Shown here piece by piece: positions 33,557 to 43,255 of a stretch of DNA of 64,000 nucleotides (position 1 is its first letter; each line of letters begins with the position of its first letter). Position numbers and translations under genes: made by a program. This stretch comes from Alphaproteobacteria bacterium (GTDB lineage Bacteria > Pseudomonadota > Alphaproteobacteria > Micavibrionales > Micavibrionaceae): contig JAUHVY010000001.1 in the NCBI GenBank assembly GCA_030424975.1, forward strand, positions 865,093 through 929,092. The letters are read 5' to 3'. The notes below the pieces were generated by a model. It saw only the letters and a list, made by a program, of their open reading frames with translations, was not told where the DNA came from and ran no database searches.

Positions 33557-34417
33557 TTATTTATCCCCACATGAGATTTCCACAACCCGCGGATTCCCTG
33601 CCCAATCGATATGTACGCCCCGTAGCGCAAGTCCAGAGTCTTCCACGAGTCGCGTGACATCATCTTTCTGATCATAGCCAATTTCAAAAAGTGCGATTCC
33701 ATTCGGTGATAAAAAGTTTTTAATTTGCGAAAAAATAATTTTATAGGGTTGCAGTCCGTCATCACCACCATCGAGTGCCAGAATCGGGTCAAATTCACGC
33801 ACATCCGTAGATAAAGTGGGAATCACGTGATTCGCGATATACGGGGGATTCGAAACGATCAGATCAAACTTTCCGGTTACAGATTCGAACCATGAACCGC
33901 AAATGAACCGTGCGCGATTTTTGCAATTATTGCGCTCTGCATTCTGCAATGCAGCCTCTATGGCCTTAGGTGACAAATCTACACCAAGGCCATCCATATT
34001 CTGAAATTCATGAAGCAATGAAATCAATATGCAGCCACTGCCTGTTCCAAGATCAAGAATATGACCGCCTGTTGATTTGTCCAAACGCTGCAAGGCCAGT
34101 TCAACAATCAATTCAGTATCAGGACGCGGATCAAGGGTTTCATCATTTATAACAAATGGCAGGCCCCAAAATTCACGTATACCGTAAATACGGGATAACG
34201 GCCTACCTTGCAGTCGTACATCCAAATCGTGCAGAATTTGTGCATGAATGTCCGAAGCAATCACTTTATCCGGATATGCAACGATATCGGACCAGCCCAA
34301 TTTTGCGCGCTCTTCTATCATGATGCGCGCCTCAAGCTCGGGTGTATCTGTTTGATAATTCCGTAGCGCTAACTTAAGGTTTTTATAAAGCTGCGCCAAT
34401 GTAATGGATTCGGCCAT
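33557..34417 (-). CDS. prmC: Release factor glutamine methyltransferase PrmC
   Basis: Methylates the Gln of the GGQ motif in release factors using SAM. The SAM pocket (ILDLGTGSGCILISLL) and the substrate-binding NPPY motif (VSNPPYIANHV) identify it. The N-terminal helical domain that recognises the release factor is present. 286 aa. It begins four bases after the end of prfA, so enzyme and substrate are translated from one transcript. Confidence 0.95.
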   Translation of the reverse strand: MAESITLAQLYKNLKLALRNYQTDTPELEARIMIEERAKLGWSDIVAYPDKVIASDIHAQILHDLDVRLQGRPLSRIYGIREFWGLPFVINDETLDPRPDTELIVELALQRLDKSTGGHILDLGTGSGCILISLLHEFQNMDGLGVDLSPKAIEAALQNAERNNCKNRARFICGSWFESVTGKFDLIVSNPPYIANHVIPTLSTDVREFDPILALDGGDDGLQPYKIIFSQIKNFLSPNGIALFEIGYDQKDDVTRLVEDSGLALRGVHIDWAGNPRVVEISCGDK

Positions 34418-34421
34418 GCCG

Positions 34422-35486
34422 TTATGTTTCCAATCGTGCCAACGCCGCCGCTTGATCTTCTGCTATCAAAGCATCAACGACCTCGTCCAACGCTTCGCCA
34501 CGCACCACATCATCTAATTTATATAATGTTAAATTGATACGGTGATCCGTTAAACGACCTTGCGGGAAATTATAGGTACGGATACGTTCCGATCTGTCAC
34601 CTGACCCGACCTGTGATTTACGATCTTCCGCACGCTCATCCGCAAGTTGCTGACGTTGCAAGTCATATAATCGTGTACGCAGAACCTTCATGGCTTTATC
34701 TCGGTTTTTATGCTGCGAACGCTCTTCCTGCATTTCAACAACCACACCTGTCGGAATATGCGTAATACGCACGGCACTGTCTGTTGTGTTAACGTGCTGA
34801 CCACCTGCGCCTTGGGAACGGTATGTATCAATACGTAAATCTTTGGTTTCGATGTTCACATCGACCTCTTCAGCTTCCGGCAATACGGCAACCGTCGCCG
34901 CCGAGGTATGCACGCGCCCCTGTGTTTCGGTCTTCGGAACACGCTGCACGCGGTGAACACCCGATTCAAATTTTAACTTTGCGAACACATTTGTTCCTGA
35001 TATTTCGGCTACGACCTCTTTGTAACCACCAATATCATTTTCTGATGCTTCTACAATGTCCATGCGCCACCCCATTTTAGATGCATATCCCTTATACATT
35101 CCAAACAGATCAGCGGCGAACAAAGCGGCCTCATCACCGCCTGTACCTGCACGTATTTCCAAAATTGCGTTCTTTGCATCAGCTTCATCTTTAGGGATAA
35201 GAGCCAGTTGAATTTGCTTTTCCAGAGCAGGAATACGTTCCTTAATGGCACGTAGTTCTTCTTCTGCCATCGCCTTCATTTCCGGATCGGATACCATCTC
35301 CTCCAGATCTTTTTGCTCAGACAATGCGTTTTCATATTCTTCGCTTGCCTCCACCACAGGTGAGAGTTCTGCATATTCAACAGATAGCTTTGTAAATTCA
35401 TCACCACTTAAACCACCTGCAGACATCAGCGCAGCAAGCTCTTCGTGGCGCGCGCGTATTGATCTTAATTTTTCGTGCATAGACAT
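34422..35486 (-). CDS. prfA: Peptide chain release factor 1
   Basis: Recognises UAA and UAG and triggers peptide release. The catalytic GGQ is in [15 protein letters not shown]; the conserved upstream [16 protein letters not shown]-type block reads [19 protein letters not shown]; the C-terminal [17 protein letters not shown] is typical. 354 aa. Translationally close to prmC, with rodZ and lysC upstream on the same strand. Confidence 0.97.
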   Translation of the reverse strand: MSMHEKLRSIRARHEELAALMSAGGLSGDEFTKLSVEYAELSPVVEASEEYENALSEQKDLEEMVSDPEMKAMAEEELRAIKERIPALEKQIQLALIPKDEADAKNAILEIRAGTGGDEAALFAADLFGMYKGYASKMGWRMDIVEASENDIGGYKEVVAEISGTNVFAKLKFESGVHRVQRVPKTETQGRVHTSAATVAVLPEAEEVDVNIETKDLRIDTYRSQGAGGQHVNTTDSAVRITHIPTGVVVEMQEERSQHKNRDKAMKVLRTRLYDLQRQQLADERAEDRKSQVGSGDRSERIRTYNFPQGRLTDHRINLTLYKLDDVVRGEALDEVVDALIAEDQAAALARLET

Positions 35487-35586
35487 ATTAGGTATTCTCT
35501 TATTTTTTTGATTTTTATATTTATGGGATTTTCTATCGTTTTTTTATGCAAAAAACAATGCGCAAAGAAGGATCACACACATTTAG

Positions 35587-36519
35587 CTATCGTTCATCCA
35601 AATCAACAGCAGGTAATTCCGGCATTTCGCTCTCTTCTACAGGGCCAAGCAAAACATCTCCTGAAGCAGGTGCAATTTCTTGAAACGCCAGTGTTTTCAG
35701 ATAATCGACATTCAAAGGGATATCGCGTCGTACATCACCATTTTTACCTAAAGGCTGCAAGGCGCGCCCCTCTACAATGATTTCAACATTTGCTGCATTT
35801 CCCAAAGACATGCTTAGGCCGGGGTTATCAGGCACGAAATACTGCTCACCCGTTTCAAGGATATTCGAAACAATTACTTCTTGTTGACTATTCTTAATCT
35901 CAACCCAACTACTGTTTAGAATATTCAGGATAATGCCGCTTTTTTGCTCTGCATTCTCATCCATATTTTCAATTTCAGGTTCTGTCATAAAAGTCACCTG
36001 CGTATCTTGATACCCAGCTTCCGGATTAAGACTGCTAAAATTTATATCCTGATTAATATGTTCCTTAATATTTTGAGACACAATATCGATTTGCTTGACC
36101 AATGACCTGTCGGGGCGTGCGTATTCATTCCAAAGAAGAACACCACTCGCCAAAAAAACGAGGAATAACGTCGCAAGCCAAATCGCAGGAGTCTTGGTTT
36201 CTGATGCCGGCACATGAAAAGCCAAATTTTGGCTACTACTCGCATCCATATACTGATTCTTATAAAGATTAACGACCTTGCCACCATCTAATCCGAGGTA
36301 CTCAGCGTAGCTGCGAACAAAACCGATTGCATAGACACGTCCCGGAAGTTTGGACATATCCCCTTCTTCGATGGCGATGATTTGACTGGCGCGAATTCGG
36401 AGGGCCTTTTCAACATCCTCGATGCTTTGGCCATAAAACATTCGTGTGCGACGCAATGCCTCGCCCATCTGCTCATTGGCTAGCTCTTCCAGTTCCTTGA
36501 CCGGTAATTCTTCTCTCAT
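35587..36519 (-). CDS. rodZ: RodZ-like cytoskeletal membrane protein
   Basis: The N-terminal helix-turn-helix domain of RodZ type (GEALRRTRMFYGQSIEDVEKALRI, IAIEEGDMSKLP, YAIGFVRSYAEYLGLD) is followed by one membrane helix (IWLATLFLVFLASGVLLW, about residue 110) and a periplasmic DUF4115 domain (GIILNILNSSWVEIKNSQQEVI). In rods it connects MreB to the wall machinery. The length of 310 aa fits. It sits between lysC and prfA, a position that in other alphaproteobacteria often holds ptsP. Confidence 0.88.
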   Translation of the reverse strand: MREELPVKELEELANEQMGEALRRTRMFYGQSIEDVEKALRIRASQIIAIEEGDMSKLPGRVYAIGFVRSYAEYLGLDGGKVVNLYKNQYMDASSSQNLAFHVPASETKTPAIWLATLFLVFLASGVLLWNEYARPDRSLVKQIDIVSQNIKEHINQDINFSSLNPEAGYQDTQVTFMTEPEIENMDENAEQKSGIILNILNSSWVEIKNSQQEVIVSNILETGEQYFVPDNPGLSMSLGNAANVEIIVEGRALQPLGKNGDVRRDIPLNVDYLKTLAFQEIAPASGDVLLGPVEESEMPELPAVDLDER

Positions 36520-36543
36520 AATGAGAGGATGATACTTTATTTT

Positions 36544-37773
36544 TTAGGCTGCATCCAGTCCATAAGCAGCATGTAATGAACGTACTGCTAATTCTGTATA
36601 GTCATCTTCAACCAACACACTGATTTTAATCTCAGAAGTTGAAATAACAAGGATGTTGATATTTTTTTCAGCCAATGTTTTGAACATTTTATTCGCAACA
36701 CCCGCATGACTTTTCATACCGATACCGACTACGGATATTTTCGCAACATTGTTATCAACGATCAGGTCATTATATTGCAAATCAACATTTTCCTTGATGG
36801 TCTTAACGGCAAGCTCAACCTCTCCGCGTGGAACGGTAAAGGTCATATCTGTAAAACCTTCAGCGGAAATATTCTGAACAATCATGTCGACATTCACTGA
36901 TGCCTCCGCCAGCGGGTCAAACAAACGCGCAGCAACGCCGGGAACGTCTTTTACCTTAACCACTGTGATTTTTGCTTCATCTCTACTATGTGCGATACCG
37001 CTAACAAGTTCCTGTTCCACGATCTTATCCTCTGTTGTCACCAATGTTCCTTTAAGGGCGCTTCCGATTTCATCACCAAAACTGGATAAAACCTGAATCG
37101 GAACACCGCTTTTCGCGCCCATTTCAACCGAGCGCGTCTGTAAAACTTTACTTCCTAACGAAGCTAGCTCCAGCATTTCTTCATATGCGATCTTATTAAT
37201 CTTACGGGCATTCGGCACAATACGCGGATCGGCCGTATAAACACCGTCAACATCTGTGTAAATATCGCAACGATCAGCCTGCAAAGCCGCGGCCAAAGCC
37301 ACCGCCGTTGTATCAGAGCCACCACGCCCCAGCGTAGAGATGCGGTTTAATGCCGTTACTCCCTGAAATCCTGGAACAACAGCAACCTCACCTGCATTCA
37401 GGCGTTTGTGCAATTCATCTGTATCGATTGATTCAATACGTGCTTTACCGTGGATCGCGTTTGTCTTGATCGGAATTTGCCAGCCAAGCCATGAACGTGC
37501 CGTAACACCACGTTTTTGCAACGCCAAAGCCATCAGGCCCGATGTAATCTGCTCACCACTGGAAACGACTGTGTCGTATTCACGCACATCGTACATAGAG
37601 CTAATCTGTCCGCAGTAATCAACCAACTGGTTAGTTACACCTGACATCGCGGAAACAACGACTACAACCTTGTTACCCTGCTCTGTTTCTTTCACTATTT
37701 TCTCAGCAGCACGCTCGATACGGGCAATATCCGCCACCGACGTTCCACCAAATTTTGCAACAATTAAGGTCAT
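36544..37773 (-). CDS. lysC: Aspartokinase
   Basis: Phosphorylates aspartate, the first step towards lysine, threonine and methionine. The kinase N-terminus (LIVAKFGGTSVADIARIERAA) and the substrate loop (TLGRGGSDTTAVALAAALQA) are intact, and two ACT domains (about residues 265-405) provide feedback control. 409 aa matches the alpha-proteobacterial monofunctional enzyme. First gene of the lysC-rodZ-prfA-prmC group and divergent from ubiG. lysA, later in the lysine path, lies at 43256. Confidence 0.96.
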   Translation of the reverse strand: MTLIVAKFGGTSVADIARIERAAEKIVKETEQGNKVVVVVSAMSGVTNQLVDYCGQISSMYDVREYDTVVSSGEQITSGLMALALQKRGVTARSWLGWQIPIKTNAIHGKARIESIDTDELHKRLNAGEVAVVPGFQGVTALNRISTLGRGGSDTTAVALAAALQADRCDIYTDVDGVYTADPRIVPNARKINKIAYEEMLELASLGSKVLQTRSVEMGAKSGVPIQVLSSFGDEIGSALKGTLVTTEDKIVEQELVSGIAHSRDEAKITVVKVKDVPGVAARLFDPLAEASVNVDMIVQNISAEGFTDMTFTVPRGEVELAVKTIKENVDLQYNDLIVDNNVAKISVVGIGMKSHAGVANKMFKTLAEKNINILVISTSEIKISVLVEDDYTELAVRSLHAAYGLDAA

Positions 37774-37872
37774 ATCGAAATCTTTATGTTTCCAAATAAC
37801 TAATAATCTTGTAATTAACTTAGCGGTTATCCATACTCACCTTCGACCAAAAAATCAAAGGAAAATGTCAAA

Positions 37873-38595
37873 ATGGGCGCAACTATCGACCAAAAAGAAA
37901 TCGAACATTTTTCAAAGGACTCCGCAAAATGGTGGGATGAGAACGGCCCGTTCAAGCCTCTCCACCGCTTAAACCCTGTGCGCATGTCCTATATCAAAGA
38001 TCAAATTTGTTTGCATTATGACCGCGAAGACGATGATTTACGTCCGCTAAAAGATTTGAAAATACTTGATATTGGTTGCGGTGGCGGGCTGGTGTGTGAA
38101 CCCCTATCACGCATGGGCGCAAACGTTACTGGCATTGATGCGGATGCCAATGCCATTCACGCGGCCAAAGATCATGCGGCAACCTGTGACCTTGATATCA
38201 ATTATATTTGCGGTGATGCGCAGGGGCTGGATAAGAAATATGACGTTATCTGCGCATTAGAGGTCATTGAACACGTTAGTGATGTAAGTGCCTTCATTAA
38301 AATTTGCACTGATAAACTAAAGCCAGAAGGAATACTTATTCTCTCAACACTAAACCGCACACCAAAATCTTATGCGCTCGGCATTGTTGCAGCGGAATAT
38401 TTGTTGAACTGGGTTCCGAAAGGTACGCATGATTGGAAGAAGTTTTTAAAGCCGTCCGAAGTCAGTGCGCATGCGCGTCATCACGGGCTGTCCCCAAAAA
38501 ACATAAAGGGGCTGATCTTCAACCCCTTGAAAAATGATTTCCAACTATCGGAAACCGATCTTGATGTGAATTATCTAATGTGCCTAAGCCGCTAG
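37873..38595 (+). CDS. ubiG: Ubiquinone biosynthesis O-methyltransferase UbiG
   Basis: SAM-dependent methyltransferase acting twice in ubiquinone synthesis. The opening EIEHFSKDSAKWWDENGPFKPLHRLNPVR is the UbiG signature, followed by the SAM loop LDIGCGGGLVCEPLSRMGA and acidic ALEVIEHV. 240 aa. AAAGGAAAA precedes the start. Divergent from lysC; its stop overlaps the end of a small minus-strand gene by 12 bases. Confidence 0.96.
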   Translation: MGATIDQKEIEHFSKDSAKWWDENGPFKPLHRLNPVRMSYIKDQICLHYDREDDDLRPLKDLKILDIGCGGGLVCEPLSRMGANVTGIDADANAIHAAKDHAATCDLDINYICGDAQGLDKKYDVICALEVIEHVSDVSAFIKICTDKLKPEGILILSTLNRTPKSYALGIVAAEYLLNWVPKGTHDWKKFLKPSEVSAHARHHGLSPKNIKGLIFNPLKNDFQLSETDLDVNYLMCLSR

Positions 38596-38826
38596 ATTAT
38601 CGCTTGGTTCAATAACGCGTAATGCGTTTTCCATGACATGGCGCGGCACACAGATGAACGCGCTTTCACGCTCAGGCAATTCCAACAAACGTTTTAGCTC
38701 GCAGGCAGAGTATTTTGCACTGGTGCATGAATTTGTTTTCGTGAACTGAACAATATGCTTTTCACCGAACGTCCAGCTGAAATTCCATTCCGGCTGCGCT
38801 ACGTTAATTTTAAAATCTTCCGTCAT
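38584..38826 (-). CDS. Small hypothetical protein, 80 aa
   Basis: Not recognised. Soluble, with two Trp near the start (PEWNFSWTFGEKH), three Cys (NSCTSAKYSACELK, FICVPR) and no membrane segment. Its 3' end overlaps ubiG tail to tail by 12 bases. The coding potential is reasonable, and it stands alone before a gap of about 130 bp. Confidence 0.6.
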   Translation of the reverse strand: MTEDFKINVAQPEWNFSWTFGEKHIVQFTKTNSCTSAKYSACELKRLLELPERESAFICVPRHVMENALRVIEPSDNLAA

Positions 38827-38953
38827 TTATCACCGCATATATTATTATTTGGTAATGTTTTATACTGCATTTTGTAGAAATATGTCAAACTTTACGTATA
38901 TTATGCGATTATTCATGCATTGAATCCTGATGAATTTAGGATATGATGCGCAT

Positions 38954-39151
38954 ATGACAGTTCTTATAAACATCTTATTGATTCTCTCCCTCATGGCTGT
39001 GCTAATCGTTTTATTCGTTGGCATATTTTCTATGATCAAGGGCGGCGAATTTAACAAAAAATACGGGAACAAATTAATGCGCCTTCGCGTTCTCTTTCAA
39101 GGGATTGCGATATTACTGCTTGCGCTGACATTCTATTTATCCCAAAATTAA
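38954..39151 (+). CDS. Twin-transmembrane (HIG1-like) small protein
   Basis: 65-aa protein with two hydrophobic helices ([22 protein letters not shown] and [15 protein letters not shown]) and a basic link ([16 protein letters not shown]). Such proteins with the N-K-L-M-R-x-R-V/I link are common in alphaproteobacteria and related to HIG1 respiratory-complex assembly factors. The ATG at 38954 is chosen because an upstream start adds eight polar residues. The electron-transfer flavoprotein genes follow 34 bp later. Confidence 0.8.
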   Translation: MTVLINILLILSLMAVLIVLFVGIFSMIKGGEFNKKYGNKLMRLRVLFQGIAILLLALTFYLSQN

Positions 39152-39185
39152 AGACCAAAATATTCACGAACCGGAGTATTATTTC

Positions 39186-39950
39186 ATGAAAATTCTTGTC
39201 CCCATCAAACGAGTTGTAGATTACAACGTCAAAGTACGCGTTAAGTCAGATGGGAGTGGCATTGACCTTGCCAATGTAAAAATGTCTGTAAACCCGTTTG
39301 ACGAAATTGCCGTTGAAGAGGCTGTGCGCCTGAAAGAAGCAGGTAAAGCAAGCGAAATCGTTGTCGTCACAATCGGCCCTGAAAAGGCGCAAGAACAAAT
39401 CAGAACAGCAATGGCCATCGGTGCAGACCGCGGTATTTTGGTAAAAACTGATACCCCGATTGACCTTGGAGGTGTTGAACCTTTGGCGGTCGCAAAAACA
39501 TTAAAAGCCATCGTAGAACAAGAATCACCCGACCTTGTGATCATGGGCAAACAATCTATTGATGATGATTCGAATCAAACGGGCCAAATGCTCTCTGCTC
39601 TTCTTGGCTGGGCGCAAGGCACATTCACCTCTAAGCTAGAGGTAGATGGCGATACATTAAAGGTTACCCGTGAAATTGACGGTGGTTTGGAAACGGTATC
39701 ACTTAAAGCACCTGCGATTGTAACCACTGACCTGCGCTTAAATGTGCCGCGCTTTGCGAAGTTACCGGACATCATGAAGGCCAAGAAAAAAGAATTAGAA
39801 ATCAAAGAACCATCAGATTACGGCGTTGATTTCACACCACGCCTTTCCATCGTGGAGGTAAGCGATCCGCCGGTGCGATCAGGCGGTATCAAAGTGCCTG
39901 ATGTTGATACATTAATCGATAAATTGAAAAACGAAGCAAAAGTTATATAG
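39186..39950 (+). CDS. etfB: Electron transfer flavoprotein, beta subunit
   Basis: With EtfA it carries electrons from acyl-CoA and other dehydrogenases to ETF-ubiquinone oxidoreductase. The N-terminal [18 protein letters not shown] and the nucleotide region [20 protein letters not shown] are typical; AMP is bound here in the heterodimer. 254 aa. It ends 12 bases before etfA, a normal operon. Confidence 0.96.
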   Translation: MKILVPIKRVVDYNVKVRVKSDGSGIDLANVKMSVNPFDEIAVEEAVRLKEAGKASEIVVVTIGPEKAQEQIRTAMAIGADRGILVKTDTPIDLGGVEPLAVAKTLKAIVEQESPDLVIMGKQSIDDDSNQTGQMLSALLGWAQGTFTSKLEVDGDTLKVTREIDGGLETVSLKAPAIVTTDLRLNVPRFAKLPDIMKAKKKELEIKEPSDYGVDFTPRLSIVEVSDPPVRSGGIKVPDVDTLIDKLKNEAKVI

Positions 39951-39962
39951 GGAGAAACAGAT

Positions 39963-40892
39963 ATGAGCATTTTAGTAATTGCAGAACACGATAATTCATC
40001 CCTAAAGGCCGCAACGCTTAACACCGTAACTGCAGCAGCAAAAATTGGTGGGGATATTCATATCCTTGTTGCCGGTACATCATGTGATGCCGCCGCCAGT
40101 GCAGCAGCAGCCGTTAACGGCGTATCAAAGGTGATTAAAGCCGATGCAGCGCATTTAGAACATCAATTAGCCGAAGACGTTGCCCCGATAATCATTGATT
40201 TGGCGAAGGGATATTCACATGTTTTAGCACCTGCAACGACATTCGGTAAAAACGTGCTTCCGCGCGCCGCCGCCGTATTGGACACACAGCAGATCTCTGA
40301 CATCATTTCCGTTGAATCCGCCGATACGTTCAAACGCCCTGTTTACGCAGGTAACGCCATTGCGACCGTAAAATCATCGGATGATATCAAATTGATTACG
40401 GTGCGCGGCACCACCTTTGACGCTGCAGACGCAACAGGCGGCAGCGCATCTATCGAAGATTACACAGGTGCATCCGCATCAGGGCTTAGTACTTTTGTCA
40501 GTGCAGAGCTTTCAAAATCAGAGCGCCCTGAACTGACCGCTGCAAAAGTTGTCGTTTCTGGTGGTCGTGGTGTTGGTTCTGCTGAGAACTTCGCCATTAT
40601 TGAAAAGCTTGCTGATAAACTTGGTGGTGCCGTTGGTGCGTCGCGCGCCGCAGTTGACGCGGGATATGTGCCAAATGATTACCAAGTCGGGCAAACAGGC
40701 AAAGTTGTTGCGCCTGATTTATATATCGCCGTCGGTATTTCAGGCGCCATTCAGCATTTAGCAGGAATGAAAGACTCCAAGGTCATTGTTGCAATCAACA
40801 AAGACGAAGATGCCCCGATTTTCAACATTGCAGATTACGGTCTGGTGGCAGATCTGTTTGATGTTGTGCCTGAACTTGAAGGTAAACTATAA
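39963..40892 (+). CDS. etfA: Electron transfer flavoprotein, alpha subunit
   Basis: Holds the FAD of the heterodimer. The C-terminal FAD-binding domain is clear: [64 protein letters not shown] and [16 protein letters not shown]. 309 aa. Directly after etfB. The following gene is convergent, with both stops within 18 bases, and a small GC hairpin followed by a T run there could end etfBA transcription. Confidence 0.97.
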   Translation: MSILVIAEHDNSSLKAATLNTVTAAAKIGGDIHILVAGTSCDAAASAAAAVNGVSKVIKADAAHLEHQLAEDVAPIIIDLAKGYSHVLAPATTFGKNVLPRAAAVLDTQQISDIISVESADTFKRPVYAGNAIATVKSSDDIKLITVRGTTFDAADATGGSASIEDYTGASASGLSTFVSAELSKSERPELTAAKVVVSGGRGVGSAENFAIIEKLADKLGGAVGASRAAVDAGYVPNDYQVGQTGKVVAPDLYIAVGISGAIQHLAGMKDSKVIVAINKDEDAPIFNIADYGLVADLFDVVPELEGKL

Positions 40893-40910
40893 AGAGATTA
40901 CGGACGGCGT

Positions 40911-42218
40911 TTATTCGCCTTCTTTTTGTATCGGAAAACGAAATACGGGGCGGCTTTCATCACGATCAAATGTCGCCCCTTCTGTTTGCGTATCATCCAA
41001 AATTGTGCCCTCTAAGGACGCGCCAGTAAAATCAGCACCGCGCAAATCCGCGCCCGATAAATCAGCGAATGATAAATCAGCCCCCTTAAAACTGGCGTCT
41101 TTTAGCAAGGCGCCTTTGAAATCAACATAACGCAACCGCGCATTATCAAAATTACAGGGATTAAAACGGCTTGTGCCGCCCGCGCCTAGCATAAGCGCCC
41201 CACAATTCGCACCGCGCAACACGCCATGCGACAAATTCGCTCCGACAAACATTGAACCACGAAGGTCCGATTCCTCCATGTCGCAATTTCTGAAATCAGA
41301 ACCGTTCAAAACGGCACTTTGCATTTGCACCTTGTACAAATTCATACCAAAAAATCGTGCGTCTTGCGCTTTAATCGCAGTGAGGTGTTCCATTTTTAAT
41401 GAACCAAGAACACGTAAATCAACCGTACTCAGATCAAGCTGACGCCCGGATTGACCACGGCTCTTTAGCCAATCACGGTGGTATTCCATCAATTTCGGCA
41501 GAGGCTCATCCAGATCAGAGACAGATATCCCGACATTACCGTCTGTTATTGCCTCCGACAGATCAATACCAATACTCATCATATTCGTTACATCAACACC
41601 GGTCAGGATAGCGGATTTAATATTCGCCCCATCAAGCCTTGTACCCTCAATATCAACATTTGACAGATTAGCTCCCTCTAGGGTAGCACCACGTAAATCA
41701 GCCTTTGAAATATTGGCTCCGGTTAACATCGCGTCTGAAAAATCTGCATTTGACGCCATTGACCCTGCTAAACGTGCGCCACTGAGGTTTGCGCCGCGAA
41801 AATTAACACCCTGCTGTTTTGCTGTGCCGAAACTTGTTCCATGGGCGATACCACCAACGCGCAGATCTGCAGACTCAAGATCGGCGCCCTCAAGGTTTGC
41901 ATTTTCAATGCGTGCTCCGCGTAAATCAGAACGAATAAAGACTGTTTTATAAAGGTTTGAGCAGCTAAGATCACAGGCATAAAGTGACGCCTCTTGAAAA
42001 TTCGCACCTGCCAAATCCATATACTGCATATCACAGCCCGTAAAATGTGCTTGTCGTAAGTCTTTACCCTTTAAAGAAAGGCCGCTGATATCGATATTTT
42101 CCAGCATGGCGCGACGCCCGCCAAGACGCCCGTCAACAAAACGATTATGAAGGTTTACCAAGGCATCAAGCTGATCCTGAGAGAGTTTCTCAAGGCTCTT
42201 ATTCTCTTGCTGTTGCAT
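40911..42218 (-). CDS. Cytoplasmic pentapeptide-repeat protein, 435 aa
   Basis: Tandem A(D/N)LXX repeats from about residue 40 to 230 and again from 270 to 415 (ANLEGADLESADLRV; ADLSFADLSGADLRGADF), with a non-repeat hinge (MEYHRDWLKSRGQSGRQLDL) between. There is no signal peptide or membrane helix, so it should be cytosolic. Such beta helices mimic double-stranded DNA in the Qnr/MfpA group, but that activity cannot be assumed. It is clearly different from the exported giant at 6636, which has the same fold but other domains and base composition. Confidence 0.88.
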   Translation of the reverse strand: MQQQENKSLEKLSQDQLDALVNLHNRFVDGRLGGRRAMLENIDISGLSLKGKDLRQAHFTGCDMQYMDLAGANFQEASLYACDLSCSNLYKTVFIRSDLRGARIENANLEGADLESADLRVGGIAHGTSFGTAKQQGVNFRGANLSGARLAGSMASNADFSDAMLTGANISKADLRGATLEGANLSNVDIEGTRLDGANIKSAILTGVDVTNMMSIGIDLSEAITDGNVGISVSDLDEPLPKLMEYHRDWLKSRGQSGRQLDLSTVDLRVLGSLKMEHLTAIKAQDARFFGMNLYKVQMQSAVLNGSDFRNCDMEESDLRGSMFVGANLSHGVLRGANCGALMLGAGGTSRFNPCNFDNARLRYVDFKGALLKDASFKGADLSFADLSGADLRGADFTGASLEGTILDDTQTEGATFDRDESRPVFRFPIQKEGE

Positions 42219-42347
42219 ACGCCCGTTTCCTGTCTGATGTATTTAAACCGCTTTGGGTACTCCCCGAGTGAAAAAATATGATATCACGCCGATTATTAAC
42301 AAAATGCATAAATGCGCAAAATTAACACACATATGCATCGGGCATGA

Positions 42348-42950
42348 TTACTTGTAATGTGTGGCACCGATCAAAAAGTTAAGAACATCCCTATCATGCC
42401 AAATCGCCTCGCCTCTGATTTCATATATAACATAGCCCGAATCATCAATCAGCAGCGTCACAGGCAGTGTTTTCAAATTCAGCTTTTTTTGTAATTCACG
42501 GTTTATATCATGATAATTTGCGATACTGCCTACACTATAGCGCGACGTGAACTGCGCGACATTTTCAATGTCTTTACTGAGATCAACAGATACAGCAATG
42601 ACCTGCAAGTTTTCATCCCTTGGGATCATATCATTCAGACGTTTTAGCGATGGCAATTCACGTACACATGGTGTGCACCATGTCGCCCACACATTTAAAA
42701 CGGTGTATTTCCCATCCCCGTACCCTAAATCAATAATTTCACCACGCGGATCAACGACACGCACACCGCGCAAACTAAGGTTTCTTTTATAATCCAACAT
42801 TTCAGAAAAATGTATGGCCATGGATTTTTCCATTTCCTCAAATTCCAGTTTACCTTTGATAAAAGTGGAAAAGTAAAATACGCCCATGACCAGTGCGATA
42901 CCAATCCAGAGGAAATTACGGCTAATAAAGCGCTCGGGAAGCTTAAACAT
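42348..42950 (-). CDS. TlpA-like thioredoxin, membrane-anchored
   Basis: One N-terminal helix (FLWIGIALVMGVFYFSTFI) anchors a thioredoxin-fold domain in the periplasm. The active site is WCTPC (in VLNVWATWCTPCVRELPSLKRL), the usual TlpA/ResA type, with the cis-Pro in LKTLPVTLLID. Likely keeps cysteines of cytochrome c or other exported proteins reduced. 200 aa. It lies upstream of, and divergent from, the lysA pair, as seen in many alphaproteobacteria. Confidence 0.93.
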   Translation of the reverse strand: MFKLPERFISRNFLWIGIALVMGVFYFSTFIKGKLEFEEMEKSMAIHFSEMLDYKRNLSLRGVRVVDPRGEIIDLGYGDGKYTVLNVWATWCTPCVRELPSLKRLNDMIPRDENLQVIAVSVDLSKDIENVAQFTSRYSVGSIANYHDINRELQKKLNLKTLPVTLLIDDSGYVIYEIRGEAIWHDRDVLNFLIGATHYK

Positions 42951-43060
42951 TGTGTCATTACCCTCCTGTTTTATGATTTTATCATAACAACCATCATCTT
43001 AGGGGTTTTCTTTTTACGGCGCGCGGGGTAAAAAAATATAAATCCGAACCGAGGAAGAAT

Positions 43061-43246
43061 ATGACCCGCAAGCGTTATTTTATATATTTTTTAATGGCTG
43101 TAAACATGGTGATGCTGAGCGCGTGCGGGGTTAAACCTGCACATGTTGACCCGCCCGAAGGTGCAGAACATCACGAATTCCCGCACACATACCCCGATCC
43201 AGACACAGATCCAATGCCGGGTTTAGAAAACAAAAATTTAAAATAG
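43061..43246 (+). CDS. Small lipoprotein upstream of lysA (LptM-like)
   Basis: 61 aa with a signal peptide and lipobox (LMAVNMVMLSACGVKP). The short mature part is Pro- and Asp-rich (YPDPDTDP). The segment LSACGVKPAHVDPPEG is like LptM/YifL, which helps LptD mature in the outer membrane, but identity is too short to be certain. It is nine bases before lysA, the common location of such small lipoproteins. Confidence 0.75.
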   Translation: MTRKRYFIYFLMAVNMVMLSACGVKPAHVDPPEGAEHHEFPHTYPDPDTDPMPGLENKNLK

Positions 43247-43255
43247 GAAAACACC